Shown piece by piece: positions 9,293-19,579 of a stretch of 64,000 nt of DNA; position 1 is the first letter of the stretch; each line of letters starts with the position of its first letter. A program made the translations under genes and the position numbers. Source of the DNA: Curvibacter sp. CHRR-16 (lineage in GTDB: Bacteria > Pseudomonadota > Gammaproteobacteria > Burkholderiales > Burkholderiaceae_C). Location of the stretch: assembly GCF_018474005.1 (NCBI RefSeq), contig NZ_JAHCSH010000007.1:1-64000 (forward strand). Reading direction: 5' to 3'. The notes under the pieces are model-generated. The model was given only the letters and a program-made list of their open reading frames with translations. It was not told the origin of the DNA and made no database searches.

Positions 9293-9313
9293 ATCTTATG
9301 TCTGATATAAGAT
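9293..9313. promoter_or_regulatory. Inverted repeat ATCTTAT-N7-ATAAGAT, candidate GntR operator
   Basis: Seven-base perfect arms (9293-9299 and 9307-9313) lie in the divergent intergenic region, 31 bases before the gntR ATG. GntR-family repressors commonly bind AT-rich inverted repeats and often control their own gene and its neighbour. Binding by the adjacent regulator is inference from position. Confidence 0.5.
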
Positions 9314-9344
9314 ATGATTCCAGTGACCCCTATCCTCTACAGAC

Positions 9345-10148
9345 ATGGCCAGCACACCCCCACCCTCCCACAACGCCAGCAACCCTGTTGCTGCAGGGGA
9401 TGCTTTGCCAGCCAGCAGTGGCTTGGGCACCCCTGCATTCAGCCCTTTGTACCAACAAATCAAGGCGCTACTGTTACAAAGCTTGCAAAGTGGTGAATGG
9501 AAACCCAGCACCGCTATCCCGAGCGAAATAGAACTGGCTGGGCGCTACAAAGTCAGCCAAGGAACAGTGCGCAAAGCCATTGATGAACTGGCCGCCGAAA
9601 ACCTGCTGGTGCGCCGCCAAGGCAAAGGCACATTTGTAGCTACCCATGCCGAGCAGCACGTGCGCTACCGATTTCTGCGCCTGATTGCCAACAATGGCGA
9701 CACCGAAGGCCCGGCCGAGCGCCGCATCGTGGACTGCAAGCGCCTGCGTGCCAGCACTGAAATAGCCAAGGCACTGGCTATCAAACCCAGCGACAGCGTG
9801 CTGCAAATCCGCCGCGTACTCTCTTTTGCCGGACAGCCCACCATTTTGGAAGACGTTTGGCTGCCCGCAGCCCCCTTTAAAGGCCTCACTGCCGAGCGCT
9901 TGACCGCCTACCAAGGCGCGATGTACGAACTGTTTGAAAAAGAATTTGGCGTGCACATGGTGCGAGCGGAAGAAAAAATCCGCGCCGTACTGCCCGATGC
10001 GGAGCAAGAAAAACTGTTACATATCAACAGCCCAACCCCCTTGCTCAGCGTAGAACGCATCGCCTATACCTACAACGATGCGCCCATGGAATTCCGCCGC
10101 GGTCTTTACCTGACTGATACGCACTACTATCGCAACGAATTGAGCTAG
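9345..10148 (+). CDS. GntR-family transcriptional regulator (HutC/UTRA type)
   Basis: This 267-residue protein has an N-terminal winged helix (LYQQIKALLLQSLQSGEWKP, IPSEIELAGRYKVSQGTVRKAIDEL, GKGTFVA) and a C-terminal UTRA effector domain (RIVDCKRLRAS..., ILEDVWLPAAPF, MEFRRGLYLTDTHYYRNEL). The first 35 or so residues are low-complexity Ala/Pro/Ser, so the true start may lie further in. It stands between divergent TCA-cycle units (mdh-acnB and sdh-gltA), a conserved position in Burkholderiales, and probably controls one or both in response to a metabolite that cannot be named from sequence. Confidence 0.9.
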   Translation: MASTPPPSHNASNPVAAGDALPASSGLGTPAFSPLYQQIKALLLQSLQSGEWKPSTAIPSEIELAGRYKVSQGTVRKAIDELAAENLLVRRQGKGTFVATHAEQHVRYRFLRLIANNGDTEGPAERRIVDCKRLRASTEIAKALAIKPSDSVLQIRRVLSFAGQPTILEDVWLPAAPFKGLTAERLTAYQGAMYELFEKEFGVHMVRAEEKIRAVLPDAEQEKLLHINSPTPLLSVERIAYTYNDAPMEFRRGLYLTDTHYYRNELS

Positions 10149-10221
10149 CGGCATGCAATAAAATTTTGCCCCGTTGCCATGCGCAATTACCTATCAGTTA
10201 CATAAACCCTGAAAGTACTTC

Positions 10222-10665
10222 ATGTCCGAAACCACTCTTGCAACCAAGTCTTCCCGACCTGAGTTCCGCAACATCAACGCCCTGAAGGATTTGCCGACTT
10301 ACCGCTTTCCAGCGGCCAGCATCGTCTCCATCCTGCACCGCATCAGCGGCGTCATCATGTTTGCATTGCTCCCTTTCATCATCTGGATGTTCGACACCTC
10401 GGTGTCTTCCGAGATTTCGTTCATGCGCTTTACCAGCCTGTTTGCTGCAGGCGTGGGTTTTGTGCCCGGCTGGTTCTTCAAGCTGGTGGCTTTGGCCATC
10501 ATCTGGGCTTACCTGCACCACCTGATTGCTGGTTTGCGCCACCTGTACATGGATGCGACCCATTCCGTGAGCAAAGAGTTTGGTCGCTCCTCGGCCATCG
10601 TTGTATTGGCCAGTAGCCTGCTGCTTACCGCCTTGCTGGCGCTCAAGCTCTTTGGCGTGTATTAA
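10222..10665 (+). CDS. sdhC: Succinate dehydrogenase cytochrome b556 subunit
   Basis: This 147-residue protein has three hydrophobic helices and the SdhC motif SILHRISGVIMF, where the conserved SxxHR residues serve quinone and haem binding, followed by HHLIAGLRHLYMD with the axial haem histidine. With SdhD it anchors complex II in the inner membrane and passes electrons to ubiquinone. It is the first gene of sdhCDAB-sdhE-gltA and lies 73 bases after gntR. That gap has no clear Shine-Dalgarno close to the ATG. Confidence 0.95.
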   Translation: MSETTLATKSSRPEFRNINALKDLPTYRFPAASIVSILHRISGVIMFALLPFIIWMFDTSVSSEISFMRFTSLFAAGVGFVPGWFFKLVALAIIWAYLHHLIAGLRHLYMDATHSVSKEFGRSSAIVVLASSLLLTALLALKLFGVY

Positions 10666-10682
10666 TTCGAAAGGGATTCCCA

Positions 10683-11048
10683 ATGGCTGTTAATTACGGA
10701 TCCAAGCGCACCGTTGTCGGTGCAGGTTACGGCATGCGCGACTGGTTGGCTCAGCGCGTGACCGCGGTGCTCATGGCCCTCTTTACCGTGCTGGTATTGG
10801 CCCAATTGCTGTTTAGCCGTGGCCCTATTGGCTACGACACATGGGCTGGCATCTTCTCCAATCAATTCATGAAGACCGTGACTTTCGCGGTGATCGTCGC
10901 CTTGGCCTACCACGTGTGGGTGGGCGTGCGCGATGTCTGGATGGACTATGTCCAGCCTGTGGGCATCCGCTTGGCATTGCACGTGCTGACCATCGTCTGG
11001 CTGCTGGGCTGCGCAGGCTGGGGCGTGCAAGTTTTGTGGCGCCTCTGA
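10683..11048 (+). CDS. sdhD: Succinate dehydrogenase membrane anchor subunit
   Basis: This 121-residue protein has three membrane helices and the SdhD signature RDWLAQRVTAVLMALFT, then AYHVWVGVRDVWMDY, whose histidine region lies near the haem. It completes the b-type haem and quinone pocket with SdhC. An AAAGGGA Shine-Dalgarno precedes the ATG, and the gene starts 17 bases after sdhC, so the two are cotranscribed. Confidence 0.95.
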   Translation: MAVNYGSKRTVVGAGYGMRDWLAQRVTAVLMALFTVLVLAQLLFSRGPIGYDTWAGIFSNQFMKTVTFAVIVALAYHVWVGVRDVWMDYVQPVGIRLALHVLTIVWLLGCAGWGVQVLWRL

Positions 11049-11084
11049 TCCCCTTCACCCGACCCATTTACGGACACATCTCTC

Positions 11085-12881
11085 ATGTCGCAAAAAATCT
11101 CCAAACGCAAATTTGACGTCGTGATCGTCGGTGCCGGTGGCTCAGGCATGCGCGCCTCGCTGCAACTGGCACGCGCTGGTCTGAACGTCGCCGTTCTCTC
11201 CAAAGTATTCCCCACCCGCTCCCACACCGTGGCTGCGCAAGGTGGCGTGTCGGCATCTTTGGGCAACATGTCCGAAGACAGCTGGGAATACCACTTCTAT
11301 GACACCGTCAAGGGCTCCGACTGGCTGGGCGACCAAGACGCCATCGAATTCATGTGCCGCGAAGCACCCAAGGTGGTGTACGAGCTGGAGCACATGGGCA
11401 TGCCGTTTGACCGCAACCCTGACGGCACCATTTACCAGCGTCCGTTCGGCGGCCATACCGCCAACTACGGCGAAAAACCCGTGCAACGCGCTTGCGCAGC
11501 CGCTGACCGCACGGGCCACGCCATGCTGCACACGCTGTACCAAGCCAACGTATCGGCCCGCACCTCGTTCTTGGTGGAATGGATGGCGCTGGATCTGATC
11601 CGCAACCCTGCAGGCGATGTAGTGGGCGTGACCGCGCTGGAAATGGAAACCGGCGACGTCTACGTGCTGCAAGCCAAGACCGTGCTGCTGGCCACTGGCG
11701 GCGCAGGCCGCATCTACCAATCGTCCACCAACGCCTTCATCAACACCGGTGACGGCTTGGGCATGGCTGCCCGCGCAGGCATCCCGCTGCAAGACATGGA
11801 ATTCTGGCAATTCCACCCCACTGGCGTGGCCGGTGCTGGCGTGTTGCTGACCGAAGGTTGCCGTGGCGAAGGCGCGATTTTGCTCAACAGCAACGGCGAG
11901 CGCTTCATGGAACGCTATGCCCCCACACTGAAGGATTTGGCACCGCGCGACTTCGTATCCCGCTGCATGGGCCAAGAAATCTTGGAAGGCCGTGGCTGTG
12001 GCCCCAATAAAGACTACATCCACATGAAGCTGGATCACTTGGGTGCCGAAACCATCCACAAGCGCCTGCCCTCGGTCTACGAAATCGGCATCAACTTTGC
12101 CAACGTCGACATCACCAAGCAGCCTATTCCCGTGGTGCCCACCATCCACTACCAAATGGGCGGTATTCCGACCAACATCAATGGCCAAGTGGTTGAGCGC
12201 TCGGGTGGCGAAGACAAGCCCATCAATGGCCTGTATGCCGTGGGCGAGTGCTCCTGCGTGTCGGTGCACGGTGCCAACCGTTTGGGCACCAACTCCTTGC
12301 TGGACTTGCTGGTGTTCGGCAAAGCCGCTGGCAACCACATCGTGGCCAACGTCAAGCCTAGCCAAGAACACCAAGACTTGCCCGCCAACGCGGCCGACTT
12401 CACCCTGTCACGCTTGGCCCGTTTGGACAACTGCAAAAACGGCGAGTACGCGCAAGACGTGGCCAACGACATGCGTGCAGCAATGCAAGTTCACGCAGGC
12501 GTGTTCCGCAGCCAAGAGTCTATGGATGAAGGCGTCAAGAAGATCGCCGCCCTGCGCGAGCGCGTGGCCAATATCGGGCTGAAAGACAACTCCAAGGTGT
12601 TCAACACCGCGCGCATTGAAGCGCTGGAAGTAGAAAACCTGATGGAAGTGGCACAAGCCACCATGGAAAGTGCCGCAGCCCGTACCGAATGCCGTGGTGC
12701 CCACTTGGTGCGCGACTACGAACACGACATCAACCACGCCACCTGCCCACTGGGTCGTAACGATGCTGAATGGATGAAGCACACCCTCTGGTACTCCGAA
12801 GGCAACCGCCTGGACTACAAGCCCGTGCGCAGCAAGCCTCTGACCGCAGAGACTGTTCCACCCAAGCCCCGCACATTCTGA
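11085..12881 (+). CDS. sdhA: Succinate dehydrogenase flavoprotein subunit
   Basis: This 598-residue catalytic subunit oxidises succinate to fumarate with covalently bound FAD. Visible are the dinucleotide motif [18 protein letters not shown] near the start, [12 protein letters not shown] with the FAD-linking histidine, the active-site [21 protein letters not shown], and [23 protein letters not shown]. Length matches the proteobacterial family. It follows sdhD by 36 bases and precedes sdhB; the FAD is attached with help from SdhE, encoded two genes on. Confidence 0.97.
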   Translation: MSQKISKRKFDVVIVGAGGSGMRASLQLARAGLNVAVLSKVFPTRSHTVAAQGGVSASLGNMSEDSWEYHFYDTVKGSDWLGDQDAIEFMCREAPKVVYELEHMGMPFDRNPDGTIYQRPFGGHTANYGEKPVQRACAAADRTGHAMLHTLYQANVSARTSFLVEWMALDLIRNPAGDVVGVTALEMETGDVYVLQAKTVLLATGGAGRIYQSSTNAFINTGDGLGMAARAGIPLQDMEFWQFHPTGVAGAGVLLTEGCRGEGAILLNSNGERFMERYAPTLKDLAPRDFVSRCMGQEILEGRGCGPNKDYIHMKLDHLGAETIHKRLPSVYEIGINFANVDITKQPIPVVPTIHYQMGGIPTNINGQVVERSGGEDKPINGLYAVGECSCVSVHGANRLGTNSLLDLLVFGKAAGNHIVANVKPSQEHQDLPANAADFTLSRLARLDNCKNGEYAQDVANDMRAAMQVHAGVFRSQESMDEGVKKIAALRERVANIGLKDNSKVFNTARIEALEVENLMEVAQATMESAAARTECRGAHLVRDYEHDINHATCPLGRNDAEWMKHTLWYSEGNRLDYKPVRSKPLTAETVPPKPRTF

Positions 12882-12909
12882 TCGCAGCGCGACGCAAAGG
12901 ATTTACAAA

Positions 12910-13614
12910 ATGGAAAAACGTACCTTCCACATCTACCGCTACGACCCCGATAAGGACGCCAAGCCCTACATGCAAACCATCGAGTTGGAGCTCGAAGGCA
13001 ACGAACGCATGCTGCTGGACGCACTGATCAAACTCAAGGCTGTAGACCCCACCTTGTCGTATCGCCGCTCCTGCCGTGAAGGCGTGTGCGGATCGGACGC
13101 CATGAACATCAACGGCAAGAACGGTCTGGCCTGCTTGACCAACTTGCGCACGCTCAAGGGTGATATCACCCTCAAGCCACTACCAGGCCTGCCCGTGGTG
13201 CGCGACTTGATCGTGGACATGACCCAGTTCTTCAAGCAGTACCACTCGATCAAGCCCTACCTGATCAACCAGACTCCTGCGCCCCAGAAAGAGCGTCTGC
13301 AGTCCCCCGAAGAGCGCGACGAGCTCAACGGCCTGTATGAGTGCATCTTGTGCGCTAGCTGCTCTACCAGCTGCCCTAGCTTCTGGTGGAACCCCGACAA
13401 GTTCGTCGGCCCGGCTGGTTTGTTGCAAGCCTATCGCTTCATTGCCGATAGCCGCGACGACGCCACCGGTGAGCGCTTGGACAATCTGGAAGACCCCTAC
13501 CGCTTGTTCCGCTGCCACACCATCATGAACTGCGTTGACGTATGTCCCAAGGGGCTCAACCCCACCAAGGCCATCGGCAAAATCAAGGAACTGATGGTGC
13601 GTCGCGCCATCTAA
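12910..13614 (+). CDS. sdhB: Succinate dehydrogenase iron-sulfur subunit
   Basis: This 234-residue subunit carries electrons from FAD to quinone. The ferredoxin-like domain has the [2Fe-2S] ligands in [21 protein letters not shown], split as C-x4-C-x2-D and a later C. The C-terminal domain holds the [4Fe-4S] and [3Fe-4S] ligands in [16 protein letters not shown] and [17 protein letters not shown]. The length is usual for the family. It lies between sdhA and sdhE in one transcription unit. Confidence 0.97.
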   Translation: MEKRTFHIYRYDPDKDAKPYMQTIELELEGNERMLLDALIKLKAVDPTLSYRRSCREGVCGSDAMNINGKNGLACLTNLRTLKGDITLKPLPGLPVVRDLIVDMTQFFKQYHSIKPYLINQTPAPQKERLQSPEERDELNGLYECILCASCSTSCPSFWWNPDKFVGPAGLLQAYRFIADSRDDATGERLDNLEDPYRLFRCHTIMNCVDVCPKGLNPTKAIGKIKELMVRRAI

Positions 13615-13629
13615 CAAAGGCTACGCGAT

Positions 13630-13911
13630 ATGACTGCTGTGCTGGATGAGCAAGACATCAATAGGCTGCGCTGGCGCTGCCGCCGCGGCTTATTGGAGAA
13701 CGACATCTTCATTGAGCGTTTTTTTGCCAACCATGCACAGCAGCTCACTCGCCCACAGGCCGATGCCCTGCTGGCACTGATGGAGCTTAGTGACAACGAC
13801 CTGCTGGACTTGCACCTGGAACGCAAAGCCCTGCAGGACGTGGCCCCGCAGCTAGATCACTCCGACGTCCGAGATGTTCTAACAAAGTTGAGACAACCAC
13901 TTCTAACCTGA
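13630..13911 (+). CDS. sdhE: FAD assembly factor SdhE
   Basis: This 93-residue helical protein has the family features RLRWRCRRGLLENDIFIERFF, with the RG(x)xE motif needed for flavinylation, and LLALMELSDNDLLDL. It chaperones covalent attachment of FAD to SdhA. The gene lies 15 bases after sdhB and 9 bases before gltA, so the maturation factor is made with its client. Confidence 0.93.
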   Translation: MTAVLDEQDINRLRWRCRRGLLENDIFIERFFANHAQQLTRPQADALLALMELSDNDLLDLHLERKALQDVAPQLDHSDVRDVLTKLRQPLLT

Positions 13912-13920
13912 AAGGCACCT

Positions 13921-15231
13921 ATGAAACTCGCTGACAACAAAGCCACCCTGTCATTTAGCAACGGAAGCCCCAGTGTCGAATTGCCGGTGTACCAAGGCAA
14001 TATCGGCCCCGACGTGATCGACATCCGTAAGCTTTATGCCCAGACAGGCATGTTCACTTACGACCCTGGCTTCTTGTCCACAGCGTCGTGCCAATCGGCC
14101 ATCACCTACATCGACGGCGACAAGGGCGAGTTGCTCTACCGTGGCTATCCCATCGAGCAACTGGCGACCCAGTGTGACTTCATGGAAACCTGTTACTTGC
14201 TGCTCAAAGGCGAGTTGCCCAACGCCACCCAAAAAACCGAATTCACCAAGACCGTGACCATGCACACCATGGTCAACGAGCAAATGCAGTTCTTCCTGCG
14301 TGGTTTCCGCCGCGATGCCCACCCCATGGCCGTGTTGACCGGCCTGATCGGTGCCATGTCGGCCTTCTACCACGACAGCACGGACATCAACAACGCCGAA
14401 CACCGTGAGATCGCTGCTATCCGCCTGATCGCCAAGCTGCCCACCTTGGTAGCCATGGCGTACAAGTACGGCATTGGCCAGCCTTACATGTACCCCCGCA
14501 ACGACTTGTCCTACTCGGGCAACTTCTTGCGCATGATGTTTGGCACACCGTGCGAAGACTACAAGGTCAACCCCGTGATTGAGCGTGCGATCGACCGCAT
14601 CTTCATCTTGCACGCAGACCACGAGCAAAACGCCTCTACCTCCACCGTGCGTTTGTGCGGCTCTTCTGGCACCAACCCGTTTGCCGCTATCGCCGCTGGC
14701 GTGGCTTGCTTGTGGGGCCCTGCCCACGGCGGTGCCAACGAAGCCTGCCTGAACATGCTGGAAGAAATCCAAGCCATGGGTGGTGTAGCCAAGGTGGGCG
14801 AATTCATGGAAAAGGTCAAGGACAAGAACTCCGGCGTCAAGCTCATGGGCTTTGGTCACCGCGTGTACAAGAACTACGACCCCCGCGCCAAGCTGATGCA
14901 AGAAACTTGCAACGAAGTGCTGGCCGCTCTGGGCTTGGAAAAAGACCCACTGTTCGCATTGGCCAAGCAGCTGGAAAAGATCGCGCTGGAAGACGACTAC
15001 TTCGTCCAACGCAAGCTCTACCCCAACGTAGACTTCTACTCCGGCATCGTGCAACGCGCCATTGGCATCCCTGTAAACCTGTTCACCGGTATCTTTGCCT
15101 TGGCCCGTACCGTGGGTTGGATTGCCCAACTCAACGAAATGATTGCCGACCCCGAGTACAAGATTGGCCGTCCACGCCAGCTGTTCGTGGGCTCCGTCAA
15201 ACGCGACGTCACCCCCATCGGCAAGCGCTAA
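13921..15231 (+). CDS. gltA: Citrate synthase (type II)
   Basis: This 436-residue enzyme condenses acetyl-CoA and oxaloacetate to citrate. Catalytic residues sit in [25 protein letters not shown] and [14 protein letters not shown], and the length fits the hexameric, NADH-sensitive proteobacterial type. It is the last gene of the sdh unit and is followed by an intrinsic terminator, so the sdhC-gltA block makes a self-contained transcript beside mdh and acnB. Confidence 0.97.
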   Translation: MKLADNKATLSFSNGSPSVELPVYQGNIGPDVIDIRKLYAQTGMFTYDPGFLSTASCQSAITYIDGDKGELLYRGYPIEQLATQCDFMETCYLLLKGELPNATQKTEFTKTVTMHTMVNEQMQFFLRGFRRDAHPMAVLTGLIGAMSAFYHDSTDINNAEHREIAAIRLIAKLPTLVAMAYKYGIGQPYMYPRNDLSYSGNFLRMMFGTPCEDYKVNPVIERAIDRIFILHADHEQNASTSTVRLCGSSGTNPFAAIAAGVACLWGPAHGGANEACLNMLEEIQAMGGVAKVGEFMEKVKDKNSGVKLMGFGHRVYKNYDPRAKLMQETCNEVLAALGLEKDPLFALAKQLEKIALEDDYFVQRKLYPNVDFYSGIVQRAIGIPVNLFTGIFALARTVGWIAQLNEMIADPEYKIGRPRQLFVGSVKRDVTPIGKR

Positions 15232-15252
15232 TCCAGCGCGCCATCGGCTCCC

Positions 15253-15284
15253 AGCCCCACTGCCTCGGCACTGGGGCTTTTTTA
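15253..15284 (+). terminator. Intrinsic terminator after gltA
   Basis: AGCCCCA (15253-15259) pairs with TGGGGCT (15272-15278), with further G/C pairing inside, and a T run follows to 15283. It begins 21 bases past the gltA stop. Confidence 0.85.
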
Positions 15285-15303
15285 TTCCACACTCCCCCAA
15301 TCC

Positions 15304-16190
15304 GTGCATTCAGACCCTTCCTTGCGCCCCGTCATGGTCGCTGCCATGGGCGTAGCCCTGTTCTCGGCACTCGATGCCATGATGAAAGCCATCGCCAGTA
15401 CCTATCCCCTGGCGCAGTCCACTGGCATGCGCTACTGGGCTGGGGCCTTGGTGGCTGCAATGTTCTACCGTTGGACCAGCAAAGAGTGGCCCAGCCAACA
15501 AGCGCTGGTGCGCAGCATCCCCCGCGCCATCGTCAACCTGATGGCGGGGACAAGTTTCTTTCTAGCGGTCTCTCGCCTGCCCTTGGTCGATACGATTGCC
15601 TTGACCTTTTTATCGCCCCTGTTTTTGGCTGCGTGGGGGCGGATTTTTCTGCACGAACACTTGCACCCCCAAGCGTTACTGGCCATGCTGGTGGGCTTGG
15701 TCGGCGTGGGCGTGGTGGCGTATGGACAGGGTGCTGGGCAAGGGGCCATCCAAGGGCAGCCACTCGACCTGCTGGGCCTAGGTGCGGCGATTGCCACGGC
15801 GGCCCTGTACGCCCCCTTTCCTTGGTCATGACCCGGGGTCACAGCAGCCAAGACTCTTTGGGCACCTTGGTGCTATTGCCTTACCTAGTAGGGGCACTCC
15901 TGACCACGCCTACTATGCTGCTGGCGTGGCAACCCGTCCCGCTGGAGCACGTGGCACTGTTGGTCGGTATAGGCGTAGTGGGCACTGCAGGCTTTGCATG
16001 CATGGCATGGGCATACTCCAACGCGCACGTCAACCGCTTGGGCTTGCTGGACTACACCGGTTTGGTGTGGGCTTTGGTCTGGGGCTATTGCTTTTTCGCA
16101 GAACTGCCATCCCTCTGGACACTGGCTGGTGCAGCCTTGATCATGGCAGCTTGCGCCTCCACCCTGAACCTTGCCAAAACCACCGATTGA
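15304..16190 (+). pseudogene. EamA/DMT-family transporter, frameshifted
   Basis: Two halves of a ten-helix drug/metabolite transporter are in different frames. The first (GTG at 15304, or ATG at 15334) runs through YPLAQSTGMRYWAGAL and FFLAVSRLPLVDTIALTFLSP to AALYAPF and stops at 15831. The second resumes as LSLVMTRGHSSQD, continues through WAYSNAHVNRLGLLDYTGLVWALVWGY and ends at 16190. The switch falls at a run of five C (near 15812-15817); one more C restores the frame. This may be a real inactivation, a variable homopolymer or a sequencing error. The substrate is unknown. Confidence 0.8.
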
Positions 16191-16322
16191 GCAGCAGACT
16201 GGCCCACCACCAAGCCACGGCCTACTAGCCACGACTGGAAAATAACGAAGAAAGCCATCGTCAAATGCGAATGCAAAATCCATCACTTAGTTGGAAAATA
16301 GCAAAATACATCGCCATTTACG

Positions 16323-17255
16323 ATGACTACGACCCGCAACCTCAGCCGCCATCTGGATCTCACGACGCTGCAGCTCTTTGCTGCCGTGTGTGAGCTGGGC
16401 AGCATTGGCAAAGCGGCGGAGCGGGAGCTGATCGCCCCGTCGGCCCTGAGCAAGCGGCTCAGCGATTTAGAGGCCACGCTGGGCACCCCGTTGCTGGAAC
16501 GCCATTCACGTGGCGTGCACCCTACCCCTGCCGGGCACAACCTGCTGCACCACGCCCGCAGCATGCTCTTTAGCCTAGAGCGCATGCAAGCCGAACTGAG
16601 CGAGTACGCCCATGGCGTGCGCGGCCAGGTGCGGGTGCATGCCAGCATTTCGGCCACGGTGCAGTTCTTGCCCGAAGACTTGGGCACTTTTGTGCAGGTG
16701 CACCAAGGCATCAAGATCGATTTGGAAGAACACCTGAGCAGCGAAGTCCTGCGCGCCGTGCAAGAAGGGGCAGCCGACTTTGGCGTGTGCAACACCGCCG
16801 ACGGCGTGGGCGAGCTGCAAACCCGCCCCTACCGCCAAGACCAGTTGGTGCTGATTGCCCCCAGCGCACACCCGTTGGCGCAACAAGAGCGCATCGCCTT
16901 TGCCGAGGCACTGGCGTACGACCACGTGGGCTTGCACTCCAACAGCTCCATCTACCTGGCCATGCGCCAAGCCGCCACCGCCTTGGGCCAGACCATCAAA
17001 CTGCGCATCCAAGTCACGGGCTTGGATGCCATGTGCCGCATGATCCACAACGGCTTAGGTCTAGGCGTGATGCCCCTGCAAGCCTTTACCCTCATGCACA
17101 GCACCAGCGACCTGCGCGCCATAGCCCTGACAGACAGCTGGGCGACCCGCCGCATCGACCTCGTCGCCCGCGACTTCCATACCCTGCCGCGCTCGGCGCG
17201 TTTGCTGGTGGAACATTTGACCGCCATGACGCCTCCAAGCAGCAGCAGGGGGTAA
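16323..17255 (+). CDS. LysR-family transcriptional regulator
   Basis: This 310-residue protein begins with the LysR winged helix ([61 protein letters not shown]) and continues as a periplasmic-binding-like effector domain. It lies 40 bases before leuC, in the same direction, which is a common LysR position in Burkholderiales. LysR genes more often diverge from their targets, so control of leuCDB is only a suggestion. The gap upstream holds two GGAAAATA repeats (16237-16244 and 16293-16300) that could be an autoregulatory site. Confidence 0.9.
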   Translation: MTTTRNLSRHLDLTTLQLFAAVCELGSIGKAAERELIAPSALSKRLSDLEATLGTPLLERHSRGVHPTPAGHNLLHHARSMLFSLERMQAELSEYAHGVRGQVRVHASISATVQFLPEDLGTFVQVHQGIKIDLEEHLSSEVLRAVQEGAADFGVCNTADGVGELQTRPYRQDQLVLIAPSAHPLAQQERIAFAEALAYDHVGLHSNSSIYLAMRQAATALGQTIKLRIQVTGLDAMCRMIHNGLGLGVMPLQAFTLMHSTSDLRAIALTDSWATRRIDLVARDFHTLPRSARLLVEHLTAMTPPSSSRG

Positions 17256-17269
17256 CACCCGCCTCTCCT

Positions 17270-17275
17270 ACAATC
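17270..17275 (+). promoter_or_regulatory. Candidate -10 box TACAAT before leuC
   Basis: TACAAT lies 20 bases before the leuC ATG and just after the LysR stop. The same hexamer precedes the asd leader (23954) and lysS (near 34713) in this window, as expected for housekeeping promoters in this order. No convincing -35 was seen. Confidence 0.4.
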
Positions 17276-17295
17276 GATTTGCAACAAGGAAAACC

Positions 17296-18744
17296 ATGGG
17301 ACGCACCCTCTACGACAAACTCTGGGACGAACACGTCGTCCACACCGAGGAAGATGGCACCGCCATCCTCTACATCGACCGCCATTTGGTGCACGAAGTC
17401 ACCAGCCCGCAGGCTTTTGAAGGCCTGCGCCAAGCCGGTCGCAAGGTCTGGCGCGTCAGTTCCATCGTCGCCACGGCTGACCACAACACCCCCACCACGG
17501 GCTGGGAACAGGGCTACGACGGCATTGCCGACCCCATCAGCAAAGAGCAGATCACCACACTGGACAGCAACATCGCCGAGTTCGGCGCGGCGGCTTTCTT
17601 CCCCTTCATGAGCAAGCGCCAAGGCATCGTGCACGTGATGGGCCCAGAAAACGGTGCCACCCTGCCCGGCATGACCGTGGTCTGCGGCGACAGCCACACC
17701 AGCACCCACGGTGCATTTGGTGCGCTGGCACACGGTATTGGAACCAGCGAGGTGGAACACGTCATGGCCACCCAAACCCTGCTGGCCAAAAAAGCCAAGA
17801 ACATGCTCGTCAAGGTGGAAGGCCAATGCGCCCCCGGCGTGACGGCCAAGGACATCGTGCTGGCCATCATCGGCAAGATCGGCACCGCAGGCGGTACGGG
17901 CTACACCATTGAGTTTGCTGGTTCGGCCATCCGCGCCCTGTCCATGGAAGGCCGCATGACGGTGTGCAACATGGCCATCGAAGCCGGTGCCCGTGCGGGC
18001 TTGGTGGCCGTGGATGACAAGACCATCGACTATGTAAAAGGCCGCCCCTTGGCCCCCGGCTACAACGCACCCAGCGCAGAGGCCGCCGCACTGGAATGGG
18101 AGCAAGCCGTGGCCCACTGGCGCACCCTGCACTCTGACGCAGACGCCCACTTTGATGCCGTAGTGGAACTGCGCGCCGAGGACATCGTGCCGCAAGTCAC
18201 TTGGGGCACATCGCCCGAGATGGTGCTGGGCGTCGATGGCCGAGTGCCCGACCCCGACAAAGAGAAAGACCCCGTCAAACGCGGTGCCATGGAGCGCGCC
18301 CTGCAGTACATGGGCTTGGAACCGGGCAAAGCGCTGAACGACATTTTTGTGGACAAAGTGTTCATCGGCTCGTGCACCAACAGCCGCATCGAAGACATCC
18401 GCGAAGCCGCTGCCGTGGTGCAAAAGCTGGGCCAACGCGTGGCAGGCAACGTCAAGCAAGCGCTGGTGGTACCTGGCTCCGGTTTGGTCAAAGAGCAAGC
18501 CGAGCGCGAAGGCTTGGACGCCATCTTCAAGGCCGCTGGTTTTGAATGGCGCGAACCCGGCTGCTCCATGTGCTTGGCCATGAACGCCGACCGCTTGGAC
18601 AGTGGCGAGCGCTGCGCATCGACCAGCAACCGCAACTTTGAAGGCCGCCAAGGCGCGGGTGGTCGCACCCACTTGGTCAGCCCCGCCATGGCCGCAGCCG
18701 CTGCCATCCACGGGCATTTTGTGGATATCCGTCGTTTCGCCTGA
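17296..18744 (+). CDS. leuC: 3-isopropylmalate dehydratase large subunit
   Basis: This 482-residue aconitase-family protein, with LeuD, isomerises 2- to 3-isopropylmalate in leucine synthesis. The [4Fe-4S] cysteines are in [12 protein letters not shown] and [32 protein letters not shown] and the N-terminal [13 protein letters not shown] are typical. Length is close to 470 residues. AAGGAAAA precedes the ATG. It heads leuC / lipoprotein / leuD / leuB. Confidence 0.97.
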   Translation: MGRTLYDKLWDEHVVHTEEDGTAILYIDRHLVHEVTSPQAFEGLRQAGRKVWRVSSIVATADHNTPTTGWEQGYDGIADPISKEQITTLDSNIAEFGAAAFFPFMSKRQGIVHVMGPENGATLPGMTVVCGDSHTSTHGAFGALAHGIGTSEVEHVMATQTLLAKKAKNMLVKVEGQCAPGVTAKDIVLAIIGKIGTAGGTGYTIEFAGSAIRALSMEGRMTVCNMAIEAGARAGLVAVDDKTIDYVKGRPLAPGYNAPSAEAAALEWEQAVAHWRTLHSDADAHFDAVVELRAEDIVPQVTWGTSPEMVLGVDGRVPDPDKEKDPVKRGAMERALQYMGLEPGKALNDIFVDKVFIGSCTNSRIEDIREAAAVVQKLGQRVAGNVKQALVVPGSGLVKEQAEREGLDAIFKAAGFEWREPGCSMCLAMNADRLDSGERCASTSNRNFEGRQGAGGRTHLVSPAMAAAAAIHGHFVDIRRFA

Positions 18745-18771
18745 ATGGGCTTTAAGCACTAGGAGTTTGGT

Positions 18772-18903
18772 ATGAAATCCCTGTTGACTGTCGTATGCGC
18801 TGCAGCCCTGCTGGCTTTGGCTGGCTGCAACACCATGAAAGGCATGGGCCAAGACATCCAAAAGGCCGGCGAAAAAATAGAAAACGCAGCGAGCAAGAAA
18901 TGA
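18772..18903 (+). CDS. Entericidin-like small lipoprotein
   Basis: This 43-residue ORF begins [19 protein letters not shown], a complete lipoprotein signal peptide with lipobox LAGC, then [24 protein letters not shown], the short amphipathic tail typical of the entericidin A/B family. AGGAG lies just before the ATG. Its TGA overlaps the leuD ATG (ATGA at 18900-18903), so it is translationally coupled into the leu operon. Entericidins form a toxin/antidote pair in E. coli; a single copy in a biosynthetic operon says nothing clear about function. It is easily missed by size cut-offs. Confidence 0.85.
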   Translation: MKSLLTVVCAAALLALAGCNTMKGMGQDIQKAGEKIENAASKK

Positions 18904-19550
18904 AACAATTCACCGTAGAAAAGGGGCTTGTCGCCCCCATGGATCGGGAAAACGTCGATACCGACGCCATCATCCCCAAGCAGTTCCTCAAATCCATCCG
19001 CAAGACCGGCTTTGGCCCCAACTTGTTTGACGAATGGCGCTACTTGGACGCGGGCTACCCCGGCCAAGACCCCGCCTCGCGCCGTCCCAACCCGGACTTT
19101 GTGCTCAATCAGCCGCGCTACCAAGGTGCCAGCATTTTGCTGGCGCGCCAAAACTTTGGCTGCGGCTCCAGCCGCGAGCACGCCCCCTGGGCGCTGGACC
19201 AGTACGGCTTTCGCGCCATCATCGCGCCCAGCTTTGCCGACATTTTCTTTAACAACTGCTTCAAGAACGGCCTGCTGCCCATCGTGCTGAGCGAGACACA
19301 GGTGGACGCGCTGTTCAACGAATGCGCCGCCTTCCCCGGCTACCAGTTGACGATCGACTTGGAGCGCCAGCTCATCGTCAAGCCGTCCGGCGACAGCATC
19401 CCGTTTGAGGTGCAAGAGTTCCGCAAATACTGCTTGCTCAATGGCTTTGACGACATTGGCCTGACCCTGCGCCAAGCCGACAAGATCAAAGCATTCGAAG
19501 CCCAACGTTTGGCACAAAAACCCTGGCTAGCCCGCACCATGCAAGCTTGA
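18900..19550 (+). CDS. leuD: 3-isopropylmalate dehydratase small subunit
   Basis: This 216-residue swivel-domain partner of LeuC is recognised by [18 protein letters not shown] near the start and by [15 protein letters not shown] and [17 protein letters not shown], the substrate-binding loop. The start at 18900 follows from alignment of the family start and from the ATGA overlap with the lipoprotein gene. An upstream in-frame extension exists but lies wholly inside the lipoprotein gene. Confidence 0.96.
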   Translation: MKQFTVEKGLVAPMDRENVDTDAIIPKQFLKSIRKTGFGPNLFDEWRYLDAGYPGQDPASRRPNPDFVLNQPRYQGASILLARQNFGCGSSREHAPWALDQYGFRAIIAPSFADIFFNNCFKNGLLPIVLSETQVDALFNECAAFPGYQLTIDLERQLIVKPSGDSIPFEVQEFRKYCLLNGFDDIGLTLRQADKIKAFEAQRLAQKPWLARTMQA

Positions 19551-19553
19551 CAA

Positions 19554-19570
19554 GCTATCAAAACCATAGC
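19554..19570. repeat. GCTAT-N7-ATAGC dispersed repeat
   Basis: GCTATCAAAACCATAGC sits between leuD and leuB. Nearly the same sequence, with one base changed in the loop, occurs after accD at 34025-34041, and a related GCTATC..GATAGC hairpin is at 49680-49696. Confidence 0.6.
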
Positions 19571-19579
19571 AAACACATT

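Noticed and set aside
11142-12374. Long minus-strand frame opposite sdhA (410 codons)
   Set aside because: It is a shadow of the sdhA codon bias, without motifs, promoter or Shine-Dalgarno. The similar 452-codon frame opposite gltA (13951-15309) was rejected for the same reason.
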